Below, one piece after another: positions 25,535 to 33,949 of a stretch of DNA of 64,000 nt. The DNA comes from Leifsonia williamsii. Lineage in GTDB: Bacteria; Actinomycetota; Actinomycetes; Actinomycetales; Microbacteriaceae. Within the stretch, counting starts at the first letter, position 1. The number at the start of each line of letters is the position of its first letter. A program made the translations under genes and the position numbers. The notes under the pieces are model-generated. The model had not been told where the DNA came from. It worked only from the letters and a program-made list of their open reading frames with translations, and did not search any database. Location: contig NZ_JAROCF010000001.1 of assembly GCF_030433685.1 (NCBI RefSeq), positions 2,356,001 to 2,420,000 on the forward strand, written 5' to 3'.

Positions 25535-26260
25535 CTAGAGCGCCTTCGACAGCGGCGCCAGCTTCTCCTCGATCGCCGCCGCGACCGCGCGCTCGCCGGC
25601 CGCGTTCGGGTGGATGCCGTCCTTCTGCACCAGCTCGGGGTGGCCGGCCAGCGGGTAGCCGATGTCGAGGACGTCGCCGTCGACGCCGCGGACCGCCGCG
25701 CCGACGATGCCGTTGACCCGTGCGACCTCGGGCGGAGGGGCGTCGGCGCCCCACACCGTCGTGATGCCGATGATGTGCGCCTCGGGGAACGCGTCGCGCA
25801 GCTCGCCCAGCAGCCGATCGGCCGACTCCGTCACCTGTGCCGGGTCGGAGGCGCGGTCGTTGCGGGTCGCCGCGACGAGGATGTAGTCGGGGTGCAGCTT
25901 CAGCGCCTGGTCGACCTGGTCGGCGTAGGTGGTGCCGTTCCAGCCGGGCTTCACGAAGCCGGAGCCCGAGACCGCGAGGTCGGTGAGGCCCCAGCCGTGC
26001 TGCTCGGCGACGACCGCCGGCCACGCCTCGTCGGGTGCGACGCCCTTGCCGAAGGCGATGGAGTCGCCGATCGCGATGACCTGCGGCCGGTCGCTCTCGG
26101 CGGGGGCGGCAGCGGCGGCGGCGCCGTCGGCGGCGACGGGCCGCGCGGGTGCCGCGGTGCAACCGGCGGCGGCGAGGGCGACGAGCGCCCCGAGGGCGAG
26201 CGCCAGCGAGGCGCTGCGGCGGCGATTCGGGCGCGCGCCGCTGGGGGTTGACGAGGGCAC
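25535..26260 (-). CDS. SGNH/GDSL-hydrolase-like lipoprotein
   Basis: Secreted esterase-like protein of 241 residues. A signal peptide ends in the lipobox AAGC (Cys34), so it is probably membrane-anchored outside the cell. SGNH block I is IAIGDSIAFGKG (nucleophile Ser), block III includes ATRNDRASD and the catalytic pair is DGIHPNA. The start is placed at GTG 26260 because TACCCT lies exactly 6 nt upstream, indicating a leaderless transcript; an in-frame TTG ten codons earlier lacks a ribosome site. A second, related SGNH lipoprotein follows at 26328. Confidence 0.82.
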   Translation of the reverse strand: MPSSTPSGARPNRRRSASLALALGALVALAAAGCTAAPARPVAADGAAAAAAPAESDRPQVIAIGDSIAFGKGVAPDEAWPAVVAEQHGWGLTDLAVSGSGFVKPGWNGTTYADQVDQALKLHPDYILVAATRNDRASDPAQVTESADRLLGELRDAFPEAHIIGITTVWGADAPPPEVARVNGIVGAAVRGVDGDVLDIGYPLAGHPELVQKDGIHPNAAGERAVAAAIEEKLAPLSKAL

Positions 26261-26266
26261 GGTGCG

Positions 26267-26272
26267 AGGGTA
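26267..26272 (-). promoter_or_regulatory. -10 element TACCCT of a leaderless start
   Basis: On the minus strand TACCCT is followed after 6 nt by the GTG start at 26260. Confidence 0.5.
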
Positions 26273-26327
26273 GAACGCGAAACCTGCCAAAACCCTGTGT
26301 GCGGTGCGGCGCGTCGTCAGGCGTTGT

Positions 26328-27044
26328 TCACGGGCTCGGGGTGGAGGAGGCGGTTCCGGTGGTCGTCGTGACCGTCACGCCCGCGGCCGCGAGGGCCGAG
26401 CGCACCGCCATCGCAATGGCCCGCTGGCCGGCGGCGGTGGGGTGTTCGCCGTCGTCCTGCACGAGTCCCTCCTGCGAGCGATAGGGCTGGCCGAGGTCGA
26501 GCCACACGCCGCCCGCGGCCGTGACGGCGTCGCGCAGGGCCTGATCGACATCGGCGAGCTGCTCGTCCGTCGCCTCACCCGTGAGCGCGCCGTAGCCGAC
26601 GATCTGCGCGTGGGGGAGACCCTCCCGCAGTTGCTGGACGGCGTCGGCGGTCGCCTGCCGCGCGTCGGCGTCGTCCGCGCCGAGGTCGTTGTCGGAGGCG
26701 CCGACGAGGACGAGCTGGGCGTCAGCGGCGATCGCCGCCGTGACCTGGGGACCGAAGTCGTCGCCGTCGCCGTCCGTCGCGACGAAACCCGCGCCGGACG
26801 AGCTGAGGTTGGAGAGCCTCCACCCGTTCTCGGCGGCGAGGAGGTCCGGCCAGGCCTCGCCGTCCTCCACGCCGAGCCCGGCGGCGATGGAGTCGCCGAT
26901 CACGGCCACGCGCAGGCCGTCTGCGGGCCCGGTGGCCGTGGCGCTTCCGCCGTCGGGTGCCGCAGACGCCGACGAGCAGCCCGCGAGCGCGAGCGCGCTC
27001 ACCGCCGCCAGGGCGAGCGCGGTCAGCGGGCGGCGTGCGGTCAT
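26328..27044 (-). CDS. SGNH/GDSL-hydrolase-like lipoprotein, paralogue
   Basis: Lipoprotein of 238 residues with lipobox LAGC (Cys23), block I VAVIGDSIAAGLG, block III LVGASDNDLGADD and the Asp/His pair in DGEHPTAAGQRAIA. It shares domain order and several motifs with the neighbouring SGNH gene, so the two look like a tandem duplication that has diverged. A Thr/Ser-rich tail ends the protein. ATG 27044 is preceded at 6 nt by TACGCT and no ribosome site, another leaderless candidate. Substrate unknown; such enzymes often deacylate cell-wall or extracellular polymers. Confidence 0.82.
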   Translation of the reverse strand: MTARRPLTALALAAVSALALAGCSSASAAPDGGSATATGPADGLRVAVIGDSIAAGLGVEDGEAWPDLLAAENGWRLSNLSSSGAGFVATDGDGDDFGPQVTAAIAADAQLVLVGASDNDLGADDADARQATADAVQQLREGLPHAQIVGYGALTGEATDEQLADVDQALRDAVTAAGGVWLDLGQPYRSQEGLVQDDGEHPTAAGQRAIAMAVRSALAAAGVTVTTTTGTASSTPSP

Positions 27045-27050
27045 GCGGCG

Positions 27051-27056
27051 AGCGTA
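27051..27056 (-). promoter_or_regulatory. -10 element TACGCT of a leaderless start
   Basis: On the minus strand TACGCT is followed after 6 nt by ATG 27044. Confidence 0.5.
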
Positions 27057-27091
27057 GCCCCACAGGCTATGGGTGAGCCGAGCGGCGCCGC

Positions 27092-28228
27092 TCAGCCGCC
27101 GAGTCCGGAGCGCAGCTCGTGCGTCAGCGAGCTGACGACCGCCTGCAGGCTGCCGCCGTTGGCCTCGGCGACGCTCAGCTGCCGCTGGTAGCTCGCGCCG
27201 CCCTCCAGGATTCGCGGGATGGTCTGCAGCTCCTCGACGCAGCCGAGCCGCTCGGCCTCGGGGGCGAGGTCGTCCACCAGCTCGAGCAGGCACTCCGACA
27301 CCAGGCGCTCGGAGCCGTCGGGCGCGACGATGATCTCGGCGTCGAGGCCGTACCGCGCGGCGCGCCACTTGTTCTCGCGCACGAACCAGGGCTGGAGCGT
27401 CATCGGCTCCTCGCCCTCGTCGAGGCGGCCCGACATCCGGTCGGTGAGGCAGTGGATCAGCGCGGCCACCGCGCCCACCTCGTCGGTGGTCGAGAGGCCG
27501 TCGCACGCGCGCATCTCCACCGTGCCCCACTTGGGCGAGGGGCGGATGTCCCAGCGGACCTCGCTGTGGTCGGTGACGACGCCGGTGGTCACGAGGTCCT
27601 GCACGTACTCCTCGTAGTTCGCCCAGGTGCCGAACTGCCACGGCAGGCCGGCGGTCGGCAGCTGCTGGAACATCAGCGCGCGGTTGGAGGCGTACCCCGT
27701 CTTCGCGCCGCCCCAGAACGGGCTGGACGCGCTCAGCGCCTGCAGGTGCGGGTAGTACGCGAGCAGCCCGTTCACGATCGGCAGCGCCTTGTCGCGGGCG
27801 TCGATGCCGACGTGCACGTGGATGCCCCAGATCATCATCTGCCTGCCCCACCACTGCGTGCGGTCGAGCAGGCGGTCGTACCGCTCGTTCGGGGTGATCT
27901 TCTGGTCGAACCACTGCGCGAAGGGATGCGTCCCCGCGCACATGAGCTCCACGCCCAGCGGGTCGGTGACGCCGCGCACGAGATCGATGAGGCCCTGGAG
28001 GTCGGCGATGGCCGCCGGGACCGTGTGGTGGACGGTGCTCACCAGCTCCACCGTGTTCATGAGCAGCTCGTGGGTGATCTGCGGGTGCTCGCGGCCGTCG
28101 GGCGTGCCCAGCTCGCGGAGGACGTCGTCGGCGATCTGGACCAGGTCGCCGGTCGTCCCGTCGACGAGGGCGAGCTCCCACTCGACCCCGATGGTGGAGC
28201 GCTCCGACGGCGAGAATTCGATCTGCAT
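27092..28228 (-). CDS. YbdK-type carboxylate-amine ligase (glutamate-cysteine ligase family 2)
   Basis: ATP-dependent ligase of 378 residues, related to gamma-glutamyl-cysteine ligase. Family motifs are TIGVEWELALVD at the N-terminus, AGTHPFAQWFDQKITPNERY, the metal/nucleotide site GIHVHVGI, FWGGAKTGYASNR and KWGTVEMRACDGLST. Actinobacteria use mycothiol, so the physiological product is uncertain. ATG 28228 (MQIEFSPSERSTIGVEWEL) is chosen because the family consensus begins here; the upstream extension runs into the divergent rpsP promoter. Confidence 0.87.
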   Translation of the reverse strand: MQIEFSPSERSTIGVEWELALVDGTTGDLVQIADDVLRELGTPDGREHPQITHELLMNTVELVSTVHHTVPAAIADLQGLIDLVRGVTDPLGVELMCAGTHPFAQWFDQKITPNERYDRLLDRTQWWGRQMMIWGIHVHVGIDARDKALPIVNGLLAYYPHLQALSASSPFWGGAKTGYASNRALMFQQLPTAGLPWQFGTWANYEEYVQDLVTTGVVTDHSEVRWDIRPSPKWGTVEMRACDGLSTTDEVGAVAALIHCLTDRMSGRLDEGEEPMTLQPWFVRENKWRAARYGLDAEIIVAPDGSERLVSECLLELVDDLAPEAERLGCVEELQTIPRILEGGASYQRQLSVAEANGGSLQAVVSSLTHELRSGLGG

Positions 28229-28294
28229 GGAGGGTATGACGTCCGTTCTCGTCGGCCGGAGGGACTCGATTGGCCCGACCGGGGCGGTATCTGA

Positions 28295-28300
28295 CAGAAT
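28295..28300 (+). promoter_or_regulatory. Probable rpsP promoter (-10 CAGAAT) and leader
   Basis: CAGAAT at 28295-28300 with TTGGCC at 28270-28275 is the best promoter in the 202-bp gap between the divergent ligase gene and rpsP. It leaves a leader of about 120 nt containing a CTGCCG/CGGCAG hairpin near 28371-28396. No coding signal is seen in the gap. Confidence 0.4.
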
Positions 28301-28430
28301 AGCTAGTTGAGTTCCCCGTACCCGACCCTCTATCCGGTGCGGCGGGATGACCAAAGACCTCCTGCCGAGTGTGCCCCCACGCCCACGGCAGTCAGCTCGA
28401 CTTAACATCACTCATCGAAACAGGAGAATT

Positions 28431-28913
28431 GTGTCTGTCAAGATCCGCCTGAAGCGCCTGGGGAAGATCCGCGCTCCGTACTACCGCATCGTCGTCGCCG
28501 ACTCGCGCACCAAGCGTGACGGCCGCGTCATCGAGGAGATCGGCCTCTACCACCCGACCGAGGAGCCGTCGCGCATCGAGGTCGACTCCGACCGCGCCCA
28601 GTACTGGCTCGGCGTCGGCGCGCAGCCGACCGAGCAGGTCATGGCGCTGCTGAAGCTCACCGGCGACTGGGGCAAGTTCAAGGGCGACAAGAACGCCGTC
28701 AGCACCGTCCGCACCGCGGACGCCAAGGCCGAGTTCGTCGCCGACGAGAAGAAGTCGTCCGTCGTGAAGCCGAAGGCCGCTCCGGCCGACGTCACCGCTG
28801 AGGCGGAGGCCGTCGTCGAGGCCGAGGTCGAGGCCGAGGAGGCCGCAGAGGCCGAGGTCGTGGCCGAGGCCGAGACCATCGCCGACGACGCCGCCGACGG
28901 CGAGAAGGCGTAA
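28431..28913 (+). CDS. rpsP: 30S ribosomal protein bS16
   Basis: Small-subunit protein bS16. Residues 1-80 are canonical ([38 protein letters not shown]). The protein is 160 residues instead of the usual 80-100; from about residue 105 it carries a tail composed largely of Ala, Glu and Val. GTG 28431 has AGGAGA seven to nine nt upstream. It is the first gene of rpsP-khpA-rimM. Confidence 0.95.
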   Translation: MSVKIRLKRLGKIRAPYYRIVVADSRTKRDGRVIEEIGLYHPTEEPSRIEVDSDRAQYWLGVGAQPTEQVMALLKLTGDWGKFKGDKNAVSTVRTADAKAEFVADEKKSSVVKPKAAPADVTAEAEAVVEAEVEAEEAAEAEVVAEAETIADDAADGEKA

Positions 28914-28917
28914 CACC

Positions 28918-29148
28918 TTGCTCGCACCCGCGCTCACGCACCTGGTCAAGGGCATCGTCGACCACCCGGACGACGTGCACGTCGTGGCCAAGGGCTCCCC
29001 GCGTGGCGAGGTCCTCGAGATTCGTGTGAATCCCGAGGACCTCGGCCGGGTGATCGGCCGCTCCGGCCGGACCGCCAAGGCCCTCCGCACCGTGGTGACC
29101 GCGCTGGCCGACGGCCGGCGCGTCCGTGTCGACGTCGTCGACGACTGA
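28918..29148 (+). CDS. khpA: KH-domain RNA-binding protein KhpA
   Basis: Small (76-residue) single KH-domain protein with the RNA-binding loop GRSG in GRVIGRSGRTAKALRTVV. It sits between rpsP and rimM as in most Gram-positive bacteria, four nt after the rpsP stop. The start is TTG 28918; no ATG or GTG fits the conserved N-terminus. KhpA forms dimers and, with KhpB, binds RNA and influences cell division and elongation. Confidence 0.93.
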   Translation: MLAPALTHLVKGIVDHPDDVHVVAKGSPRGEVLEIRVNPEDLGRVIGRSGRTAKALRTVVTALADGRRVRVDVVDD

Positions 29149-29149
29149 G

Positions 29150-29791
29150 GTGTCGGAGCACAAACTGCCCCGCAAGGAGGTCGCTCCGCGTCCGGGCGAG
29201 ACCGAGCTACGCGTCGGCCGGCTGACCAAGGCGCACGGCCTCAAGGGCGCCATCAAGCTGGAGCTCTACACCGACGAGCCCGAGAAGCGGTTCGTGCCGG
29301 GAGCGGTGTTCACCCTCCAGGTGCCCACCGCCTCCAAATGGCACGGCAAGACGCTGGAGCTGCGCGAGCTCCGCTGGTACAACGGTCACCCGGTCGGCTT
29401 CTTCGCCGGCGTGGAGGACCGCACGGAGGCGGAGACGCTCATCAAGGCGATCCTCTGGGTCAGCCAGGACGTCGCCGAGCTGCCTGACGAGGACGACGCC
29501 TGGTACGACCACCAGCTGGTCGGCCTGTCCGCACTCCGCGACGGGCAGCCGGTCGGCACGGTGGCGCGCGTCGACCACCTCCCCGCTCAGGACCTCCTGG
29601 CCATCAAGACCGACAACGGCGAGGTGCTCGTGCCGTTCGTGAAAGCGATCGTGCCCGAGGTCGACATCGCCGCGGGGACGCTAACGCTCACGCCGCCGGC
29701 CGGGCTCTTCGAGGAGCTGCCGGACGACGACGAGGGCGAGGCGCCCGAACGGGACGACTCCGAACCGGACGACCACGAGTCGCAGGACTGA
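29150..29791 (+). CDS. rimM: Ribosome maturation factor RimM
   Basis: 16S rRNA processing factor, 213 residues. The N-terminal RimM domain (RVGRLTKAHGLKGAIKLELYTDEPEKRF) is followed by a PRC-barrel (DDAWYDHQLVGLSALRDGQPVGTVARV, DNGEVLVPFVKAIVPEVD). An acidic tail of about 25 residues ends the protein. GTG 29150 directly follows the khpA stop; an alternative GTG at 29126 would overlap khpA. A perfect terminator follows, so transcription does not continue into trmD as it usually would. Confidence 0.93.
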   Translation: MSEHKLPRKEVAPRPGETELRVGRLTKAHGLKGAIKLELYTDEPEKRFVPGAVFTLQVPTASKWHGKTLELRELRWYNGHPVGFFAGVEDRTEAETLIKAILWVSQDVAELPDEDDAWYDHQLVGLSALRDGQPVGTVARVDHLPAQDLLAIKTDNGEVLVPFVKAIVPEVDIAAGTLTLTPPAGLFEELPDDDEGEAPERDDSEPDDHESQD

Positions 29792-29796
29792 ACACA

Positions 29797-29830
29797 CGAA
29801 GAGGGCGACCCGCACGGGTCGCCCTCTTCG
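29797..29830 (+). terminator. Perfect hairpin after rimM
   Basis: A 15-bp perfect stem (CGAAGAGGGCGACCC, 29797-29811, with 29816-29830) and 4-nt loop end the rpsP-khpA-rimM unit. It separates them from the converging GntR gene. Confidence 0.85.
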
Positions 29831-29854
29831 CATGTCCGGGCTCAGCCCGCGGCG

Positions 29855-30517
29855 TCACCGCACGATCGCGAGGCCCCGGGCGCGCAGCCCGCGGGCATCC
29901 GCGTCGAGCGCCGCGAGCAGGCGGTCGTGGGTCGCGACGATGTGCGCGTGGATGCGCTCGGCGGCGGCGTCCGCGTCCCGACGCCCTACGAGCTCCACGA
30001 TCGCTCGGTGCTCCTCCCACGCGGCGCGCCGGGTCTCCTCGGTGCGCACCTCCAGCCAGCGCGTCCGCGCCAGGCGGGTCATCGCCGACTGCACGGCGTC
30101 GGCGAAGAAGTGGTTGCCCGACAGCGCCGCCAGGCGCACGTGGAAGTCCTCGCCCGCGCGCACCGCCGCGTCGTGGCCGTGCGCGCTCTGCTGCGTGTCG
30201 AGCGTGCGTGCGATGGCGGTGATCGCGTCGTCGCCGGCGCGGGCGCAGGTGTGCCGCACCGCCGCCGTCTCGAGCGCGTCCCGCAGCTCGGAGAGCCGCC
30301 CGATCTCGCCCAGGTCGATGGGGGAGACCTGCCATCCGCGGCCCTCGTGCGCGATCAGCCCCTCCGCCTCCAGCCGCTGCAGTGCTGCGCGCAGGGGCGT
30401 GCGGGAGGCTCCGAGCTCGGCCTCCAGCCCGCGCTCGGTCACCCGCGACCCCGGCAGGCGCTCGAGCTCCAGGATCTGGGTGCGGAGGCGGTCGTAGACG
30501 GTCGACGGGTCGGTCAT
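29855..30517 (-). CDS. GntR-family regulator (FadR/FCD subfamily)
   Basis: Regulator of 220 residues. The N-terminal winged helix is VYDRLRTQILELERLPGSRVTERGLEAELGASRTPLRAALQRLEAEGLI; the rest is an all-helical FCD ligand domain with the metal-type His pattern (EDFHVRLAALSGN, EEHRAIVELVGRRDADAA, IHAHIVATHDRLL). It is divergent from an MFS gene, with two GGTATACC boxes between, so it probably represses itself and the transporter until an acid ligand binds. The pair sits between rimM and trmD, where no such genes normally occur. Confidence 0.9.
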   Translation of the reverse strand: MTDPSTVYDRLRTQILELERLPGSRVTERGLEAELGASRTPLRAALQRLEAEGLIAHEGRGWQVSPIDLGEIGRLSELRDALETAAVRHTCARAGDDAITAIARTLDTQQSAHGHDAAVRAGEDFHVRLAALSGNHFFADAVQSAMTRLARTRWLEVRTEETRRAAWEEHRAIVELVGRRDADAAAERIHAHIVATHDRLLAALDADARGLRARGLAIVR

Positions 30518-30526
30518 GACGCTCCT

Positions 30527-30551
30527 TTGGTATACCGACTTGGTATACCGA
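30527..30551. promoter_or_regulatory. Duplicated GGTATACC operator
   Basis: Two 8-bp palindromes GGTATACC (30529-30536 and 30542-30549) lie 13 bp apart within the repeat TTGGTATACCGA. The size and symmetry fit FCD-GntR operators of the T.GT...AC.A type. They occupy the 40-bp gap between the divergent GntR and MFS genes and overlap the transporter promoter. Confidence 0.75.
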
Positions 30552-30563
30552 TAGTGTATGGCC

Positions 30564-31772
30564 ATGACCGCCCGAACACGTACCCCGCGCCCCTGGCTGA
30601 TGCTGGCGTTCGGAGTCGCGGCGCAGGCCAGCTCCACGGTCTTCGTCTCGACGCCCGCGTTCCTCATCCCGCTGCTCCACACGGAGCGCGGGCTCAGCCT
30701 CGCGCAGGCCGGGCTGCTGGCCTCCGCCCCGACGCTCGGCCTGGTGCTGACGCTGATCGCGTGGGGCGCGCTGAGCGACCGGATCGGCGAGCGCTGGGTG
30801 ATCGCGTCCGGGCTCGCACTGACCGCCCTGGCCGGGCTGGGCGCCATGCTCGTGTCGTCGTACCTCGGGCTCGCCGCGCTGTTCCTCGTCGGAGGGATGG
30901 CCTCCGCCAGCCCCAATGCGGCCAGCGGGCGCGTCGTGATCGGGTGGTTCCCGAAGGAGCGGCGCGGTCTCGCCATGGGCATCCGGCAGATGTGCCAGCC
31001 CCTCGGGGTCGCGATCGCGGCGGTCACCATCCCGACCCTGGCCTCCGTCGGCGGCATCGGGCTCGCGCTGCTCGTGCCGACCGCGCTGTGCGCCGTCTCG
31101 GCGGTGCTCTGCGCGGTCGGGATCGTGGACCCGCCGCGCCCGCCGCGGACCGCCGGGGCGGGGGAGGAGGCGCACCCGCAGGCCGTGTGGCGCCCGTACC
31201 GCGAGACGACGCTGCTGTGGCGCATCCACGCGGTGTCGATGCTGCTCGTGATCCCGCAGTTCACCGTCTCCACGTTCGGGCTCGTCTGGCTGGTGTCGGG
31301 GCTGCACGTGCCCGCGCTGGCGGCCGGCATCGTCATCGGCGTGAGCCAGTTCGCCGGCGCGCTCGGGCGGATCGGCGTCGGCGTGCTGAGCGACCGCGTC
31401 GGCAGCCACCTCCGGCCGCTGCGCTGGGTGTCGCTCGCGGCGGTCGTGGTGATGCTGCTCCTCGCCGCCGCCTCCGCCTTCGGCGTGGTCGCGGCGGCCA
31501 TCATCCTCGTGGTGGCCGCTGTGGTGACGGTCGCCGACAACGGGCTGGCGTACACGTCCGTCGCCGAGATCGCCGGCCCGTTCTGGTCGGGACGCGCCCT
31601 CGGCACGCAGAACACCGGGCAGTTCCTGGCCGCCTCGGTCGTGGGGCCCGCGGTCGGTGCGCTGATCGGGTGGCTCGGCTACCCGGTCGCCTTCGCCATC
31701 GTCGCCCTCTGCCCGGCGGTCGCGGCGCCGCTCGTGCCGCGGGATCGTGAGCTGGCGGTCGTGCCCGCCTGA
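30564..31772 (+). CDS. MFS transporter adjacent to GntR regulator
   Basis: Twelve-helix major facilitator, about 402 residues, with the loop motif WGALSDRIGERWVIASG and its second-half counterpart GVLSDRVGSHLRPLRW. The substrate is not evident; FCD-type regulators usually pair with organic-acid or sugar-acid transporters. ATG 30558 gives MAMTARTRTP, but TAGTGT (30552-30557) is followed after exactly 6 nt by the second ATG at 30564, so a leaderless start there is preferred. The stop lies 13 nt before the trmD start. Confidence 0.85.
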   Translation: MTARTRTPRPWLMLAFGVAAQASSTVFVSTPAFLIPLLHTERGLSLAQAGLLASAPTLGLVLTLIAWGALSDRIGERWVIASGLALTALAGLGAMLVSSYLGLAALFLVGGMASASPNAASGRVVIGWFPKERRGLAMGIRQMCQPLGVAIAAVTIPTLASVGGIGLALLVPTALCAVSAVLCAVGIVDPPRPPRTAGAGEEAHPQAVWRPYRETTLLWRIHAVSMLLVIPQFTVSTFGLVWLVSGLHVPALAAGIVIGVSQFAGALGRIGVGVLSDRVGSHLRPLRWVSLAAVVVMLLLAAASAFGVVAAAIILVVAAVVTVADNGLAYTSVAEIAGPFWSGRALGTQNTGQFLAASVVGPAVGALIGWLGYPVAFAIVALCPAVAAPLVPRDRELAVVPA

Positions 31773-31773
31773 A

Positions 31774-31779
31774 TAGACT
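31774..31779 (+). promoter_or_regulatory. -10 element TAGACT of leaderless trmD
   Basis: TAGACT lies 6 nt before the trmD ATG at 31786 with no ribosome site. This gives trmD its own promoter after the upstream insertion. Confidence 0.55.
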
Positions 31780-31785
31780 CGATCC

Positions 31786-32469
31786 ATGCGCATCGACATC
31801 GTCACGATCTTCCCGACCTTCTTCGATGTGCTGGACATCTCCCTGCTCGGCAAGGCCCGTGAGGCCGGGCTGATCGAGCTCGGCGTGCACGACCTGCGCG
31901 ACCACACCCACGACCGGCACCGCACGGTCGACGACACGCCCTACGGCGGCGGCGCCGGCATGGTGATGAAGCCCGAGCCGTGGGGGGAGGCGCTCGACGG
32001 CATCCTGTCCGCGAGCGATGACCCGGTGGTGATCTTCCCGTCGCCGGCCGGTGAGGTGTTCACGCAGGCGACGGCGCGCGAGCTGGCGGGGGAGCAGCAC
32101 CTCGTGTTCGGCTGCGGCCGGTACGAGGGCATCGACCAGCGCGTGTTCGACGACACCGCCTCCCGAGCCCGCGTCCGGCTCATGAGCATCGGCGACTATG
32201 TGCTGAACGGTGGGGAGGTGGCCACCATGGCGATGATCGAGGCGATCGGCCGGCTCATCCCGGGCGTCGTCGGCAACCCGGAGAGCCTGGTGCAGGAGTC
32301 GCACGAGGACGGCCTCCTGGAGTACCCCAGCTACACGAAGCCCGCGGAGTGGCGCGGCCACGAGGTGCCGCCCATCCTGCTCTCGGGCAACCACGGCGCG
32401 ATCGCGGCCTGGCGGCACGAGCAGCAGCTCGAGCGCACGCGCCGCGTCCGCCCCGACCTCCTGCCCTGA
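31786..32469 (+). CDS. trmD: tRNA (guanine-N1)-methyltransferase TrmD
   Basis: SPOUT methyltransferase making m1G37 in tRNA, which prevents +1 frameshifting. The 227 residues include [46 protein letters not shown] and the trefoil-knot SAM site [14 protein letters not shown]. It normally follows rimM directly; here a GntR/MFS pair intervenes and trmD has its own leaderless promoter. Confidence 0.96.
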   Translation: MRIDIVTIFPTFFDVLDISLLGKAREAGLIELGVHDLRDHTHDRHRTVDDTPYGGGAGMVMKPEPWGEALDGILSASDDPVVIFPSPAGEVFTQATARELAGEQHLVFGCGRYEGIDQRVFDDTASRARVRLMSIGDYVLNGGEVATMAMIEAIGRLIPGVVGNPESLVQESHEDGLLEYPSYTKPAEWRGHEVPPILLSGNHGAIAAWRHEQQLERTRRVRPDLLP

Positions 32470-32483
32470 CACAGTGGCAAACC

Positions 32484-32514
32484 GCCGAGTACGCAGATTC
32501 TCCGCGTACTCGGC
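32484..32514. terminator. Hairpin between convergent trmD and map
   Basis: GCCGAGTACGC (32484-32494) pairs perfectly with GCGTACTCGGC (32504-32514), loop 9 nt. It is placed to serve both convergent genes. A further CGTACTCG copy follows at about 32536. Confidence 0.65.
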
Positions 32515-32550
32515 CGTTTCCGGCCGAATTCGCGCGTACTCGCGGGGTTG

Positions 32551-33315
32551 CTACGGAGCGGTCAGGATCAGCGGGCCGTCCTCGGTGATCGCGACGGTGT
32601 GCTCGGAGTGCGCGCCGCGGGAGCCGTCGGCGCTGCGCAGCGTCCAGCCGTCCGGGTCGGTGAAGATCTCGTCGGTCGTCTGCAGGAACCACGGCTCGAT
32701 CGCGATGACGAGCCCCGGCCGCAGCGGGTAGCCGCGTCCGGCGCGGCCGTCGTTGGCGACGTGCGGGTCGCCGTGCATCGTGCGGCCGACGCCGTGGCCG
32801 CCGAACTGCAGGTTGACCGAGTACCCCTCGGCGTGCGCGACGGCTCCGATGGCCGCCGAGATGTCGCCGATGCGGCCTCCCGGCTGTGCGGCGGCGATCC
32901 CGGCCGCGAGCGCGCGCCTGGTCGTGTCGATCAGACGCAGGTCCTCGTCGCGGGGCGTGCCGACGACGACCGACACCGCGGCGTCCGCCACCCAGCCGTC
33001 GACCGCGGCGGCGAAGTCGAGGGTGAGGAGGTCGCCGTCGCGCAGCCGGTAGTCGTGCGGCAGTCCGTGCAGCACGGCGTCGTTCACCGAGGTGCAGATC
33101 ACCTTGCCGAACGGGCTCGCGCCGAACGACGGGTGGTAGTCGATGTAGCAGGACTCGGCCCCGCGGCTGCGGATCATGTCGTGCGCGAGGCGGTCCAGCT
33201 CCAGGAGGTTGACCCCCTCCTTCGCGGCGGCCGCGGTCGCGGCGAGCACGTCGGCCACGAAGCGCCCGGCGGGGCGCATCTGCTCGATCTCTGCGGGGGT
33301 CCTCAACTCGATCAC
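32551..33315 (-). CDS. map: Methionine aminopeptidase, type I
   Basis: Removes the initiator methionine from nascent proteins. The 254 residues carry all metal ligands in order: two Asp in [18 protein letters not shown], His in [13 protein letters not shown], Glu in AIEPWFLQT and Glu in [18 protein letters not shown] 33315 follows AAGACT by exactly 6 nt, so it may be leaderless. Position between trmD and rplS on the opposite strand is unusual; a second map normally lies near secY/infA in actinobacteria. Confidence 0.94.
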   Translation of the reverse strand: MIELRTPAEIEQMRPAGRFVADVLAATAAAAKEGVNLLELDRLAHDMIRSRGAESCYIDYHPSFGASPFGKVICTSVNDAVLHGLPHDYRLRDGDLLTLDFAAAVDGWVADAAVSVVVGTPRDEDLRLIDTTRRALAAGIAAAQPGGRIGDISAAIGAVAHAEGYSVNLQFGGHGVGRTMHGDPHVANDGRAGRGYPLRPGLVIAIEPWFLQTTDEIFTDPDGWTLRSADGSRGAHSEHTVAITEDGPLILTAP

Positions 33316-33413
33316 GCCCCAAGTCTTTCATGCGCCGACGCGCCGCGGGCGGCCTCCGGACGAGGGAGGTGCGCCCACGGCGAACCCGCAGCCCCCGCAC
33401 AGCCACGCGCGGC

Positions 33414-33419
33414 TACTCT
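33414..33419 (+). promoter_or_regulatory. -10 element TACTCT of a leaderless start
   Basis: TACTCT is followed after 6 nt by GTG 33426 (immediately followed by ATG 33429). Confidence 0.5.
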
Positions 33420-33425
33420 GGTCGC

Positions 33426-33932
33426 GTGATGATCCGCAGGGCGTTCTACTGGTGGCTGTTCCCCTCCGCCGTGGTGCTGCCCGCCTGGCTGCTGATCGGC
33501 TGGGCGGCGTTCAACCAGGAGAGCGGCTGGTCGCTGCTCGGCCTGCTCATCCTCTGCCCGGCCCTGTTCGTCGCGATGCTCGCGGTCGGCGGCATCGTCG
33601 TCGCGCGCCGTGGAGCCCGGCTGCGCCGAGCGGTCTCCTGGCCCATCGCGGGGCTCCTCGCGGGCTGGCATCTCTCCCTGATCGGGTTCGGGTTCTTCCT
33701 GCCAGGGGCGACGGGCTGGTTCGCCGTGCTCGCGATCCTGTTCTTCCTGGGCCTGTTCTGGCGCGCCCTCTACGAGGTCGTCACCGAGACGCGGGCGCGC
33801 GTCGCCGACACCTTCGCTGCGTACGAGCGCGCCGCCCAGCCGCAGCAGGTCGGGCAGCCGGAGCCCGTGGTCGTCGAGGACGCCGAGGTGATCGTGGTGC
33901 AGGAGCGCCGGGAGCCGCGCGCCGAGCGCTGA
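33426..33932 (+). CDS. Small membrane protein of unknown function
   Basis: Predicted 168-residue membrane protein with four hydrophobic segments (about residues 8-30, 37-58, 70-90, 96-114) and a cytosolic C-terminal tail of 50 residues rich in Glu, Val and Gln. I recognise no family. It lies between map and the rplS leader. GTG 33426 is preferred because TACTCT lies 6 nt upstream; ATG 33429 would remove one residue. Confidence 0.7.
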   Translation: MMIRRAFYWWLFPSAVVLPAWLLIGWAAFNQESGWSLLGLLILCPALFVAMLAVGGIVVARRGARLRRAVSWPIAGLLAGWHLSLIGFGFFLPGATGWFAVLAILFFLGLFWRALYEVVTETRARVADTFAAYERAAQPQQVGQPEPVVVEDAEVIVVQERREPRAER

Positions 33933-33949
33933 CGCCATCCCGGCTGTTT

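Noticed and set aside
28347..28430. Upstream in-frame ATG for rpsP
   Set aside because: bS16 starts at [11 protein letters not shown], and AGGAGA precedes GTG 28431; the upstream residues are non-conserved leader.
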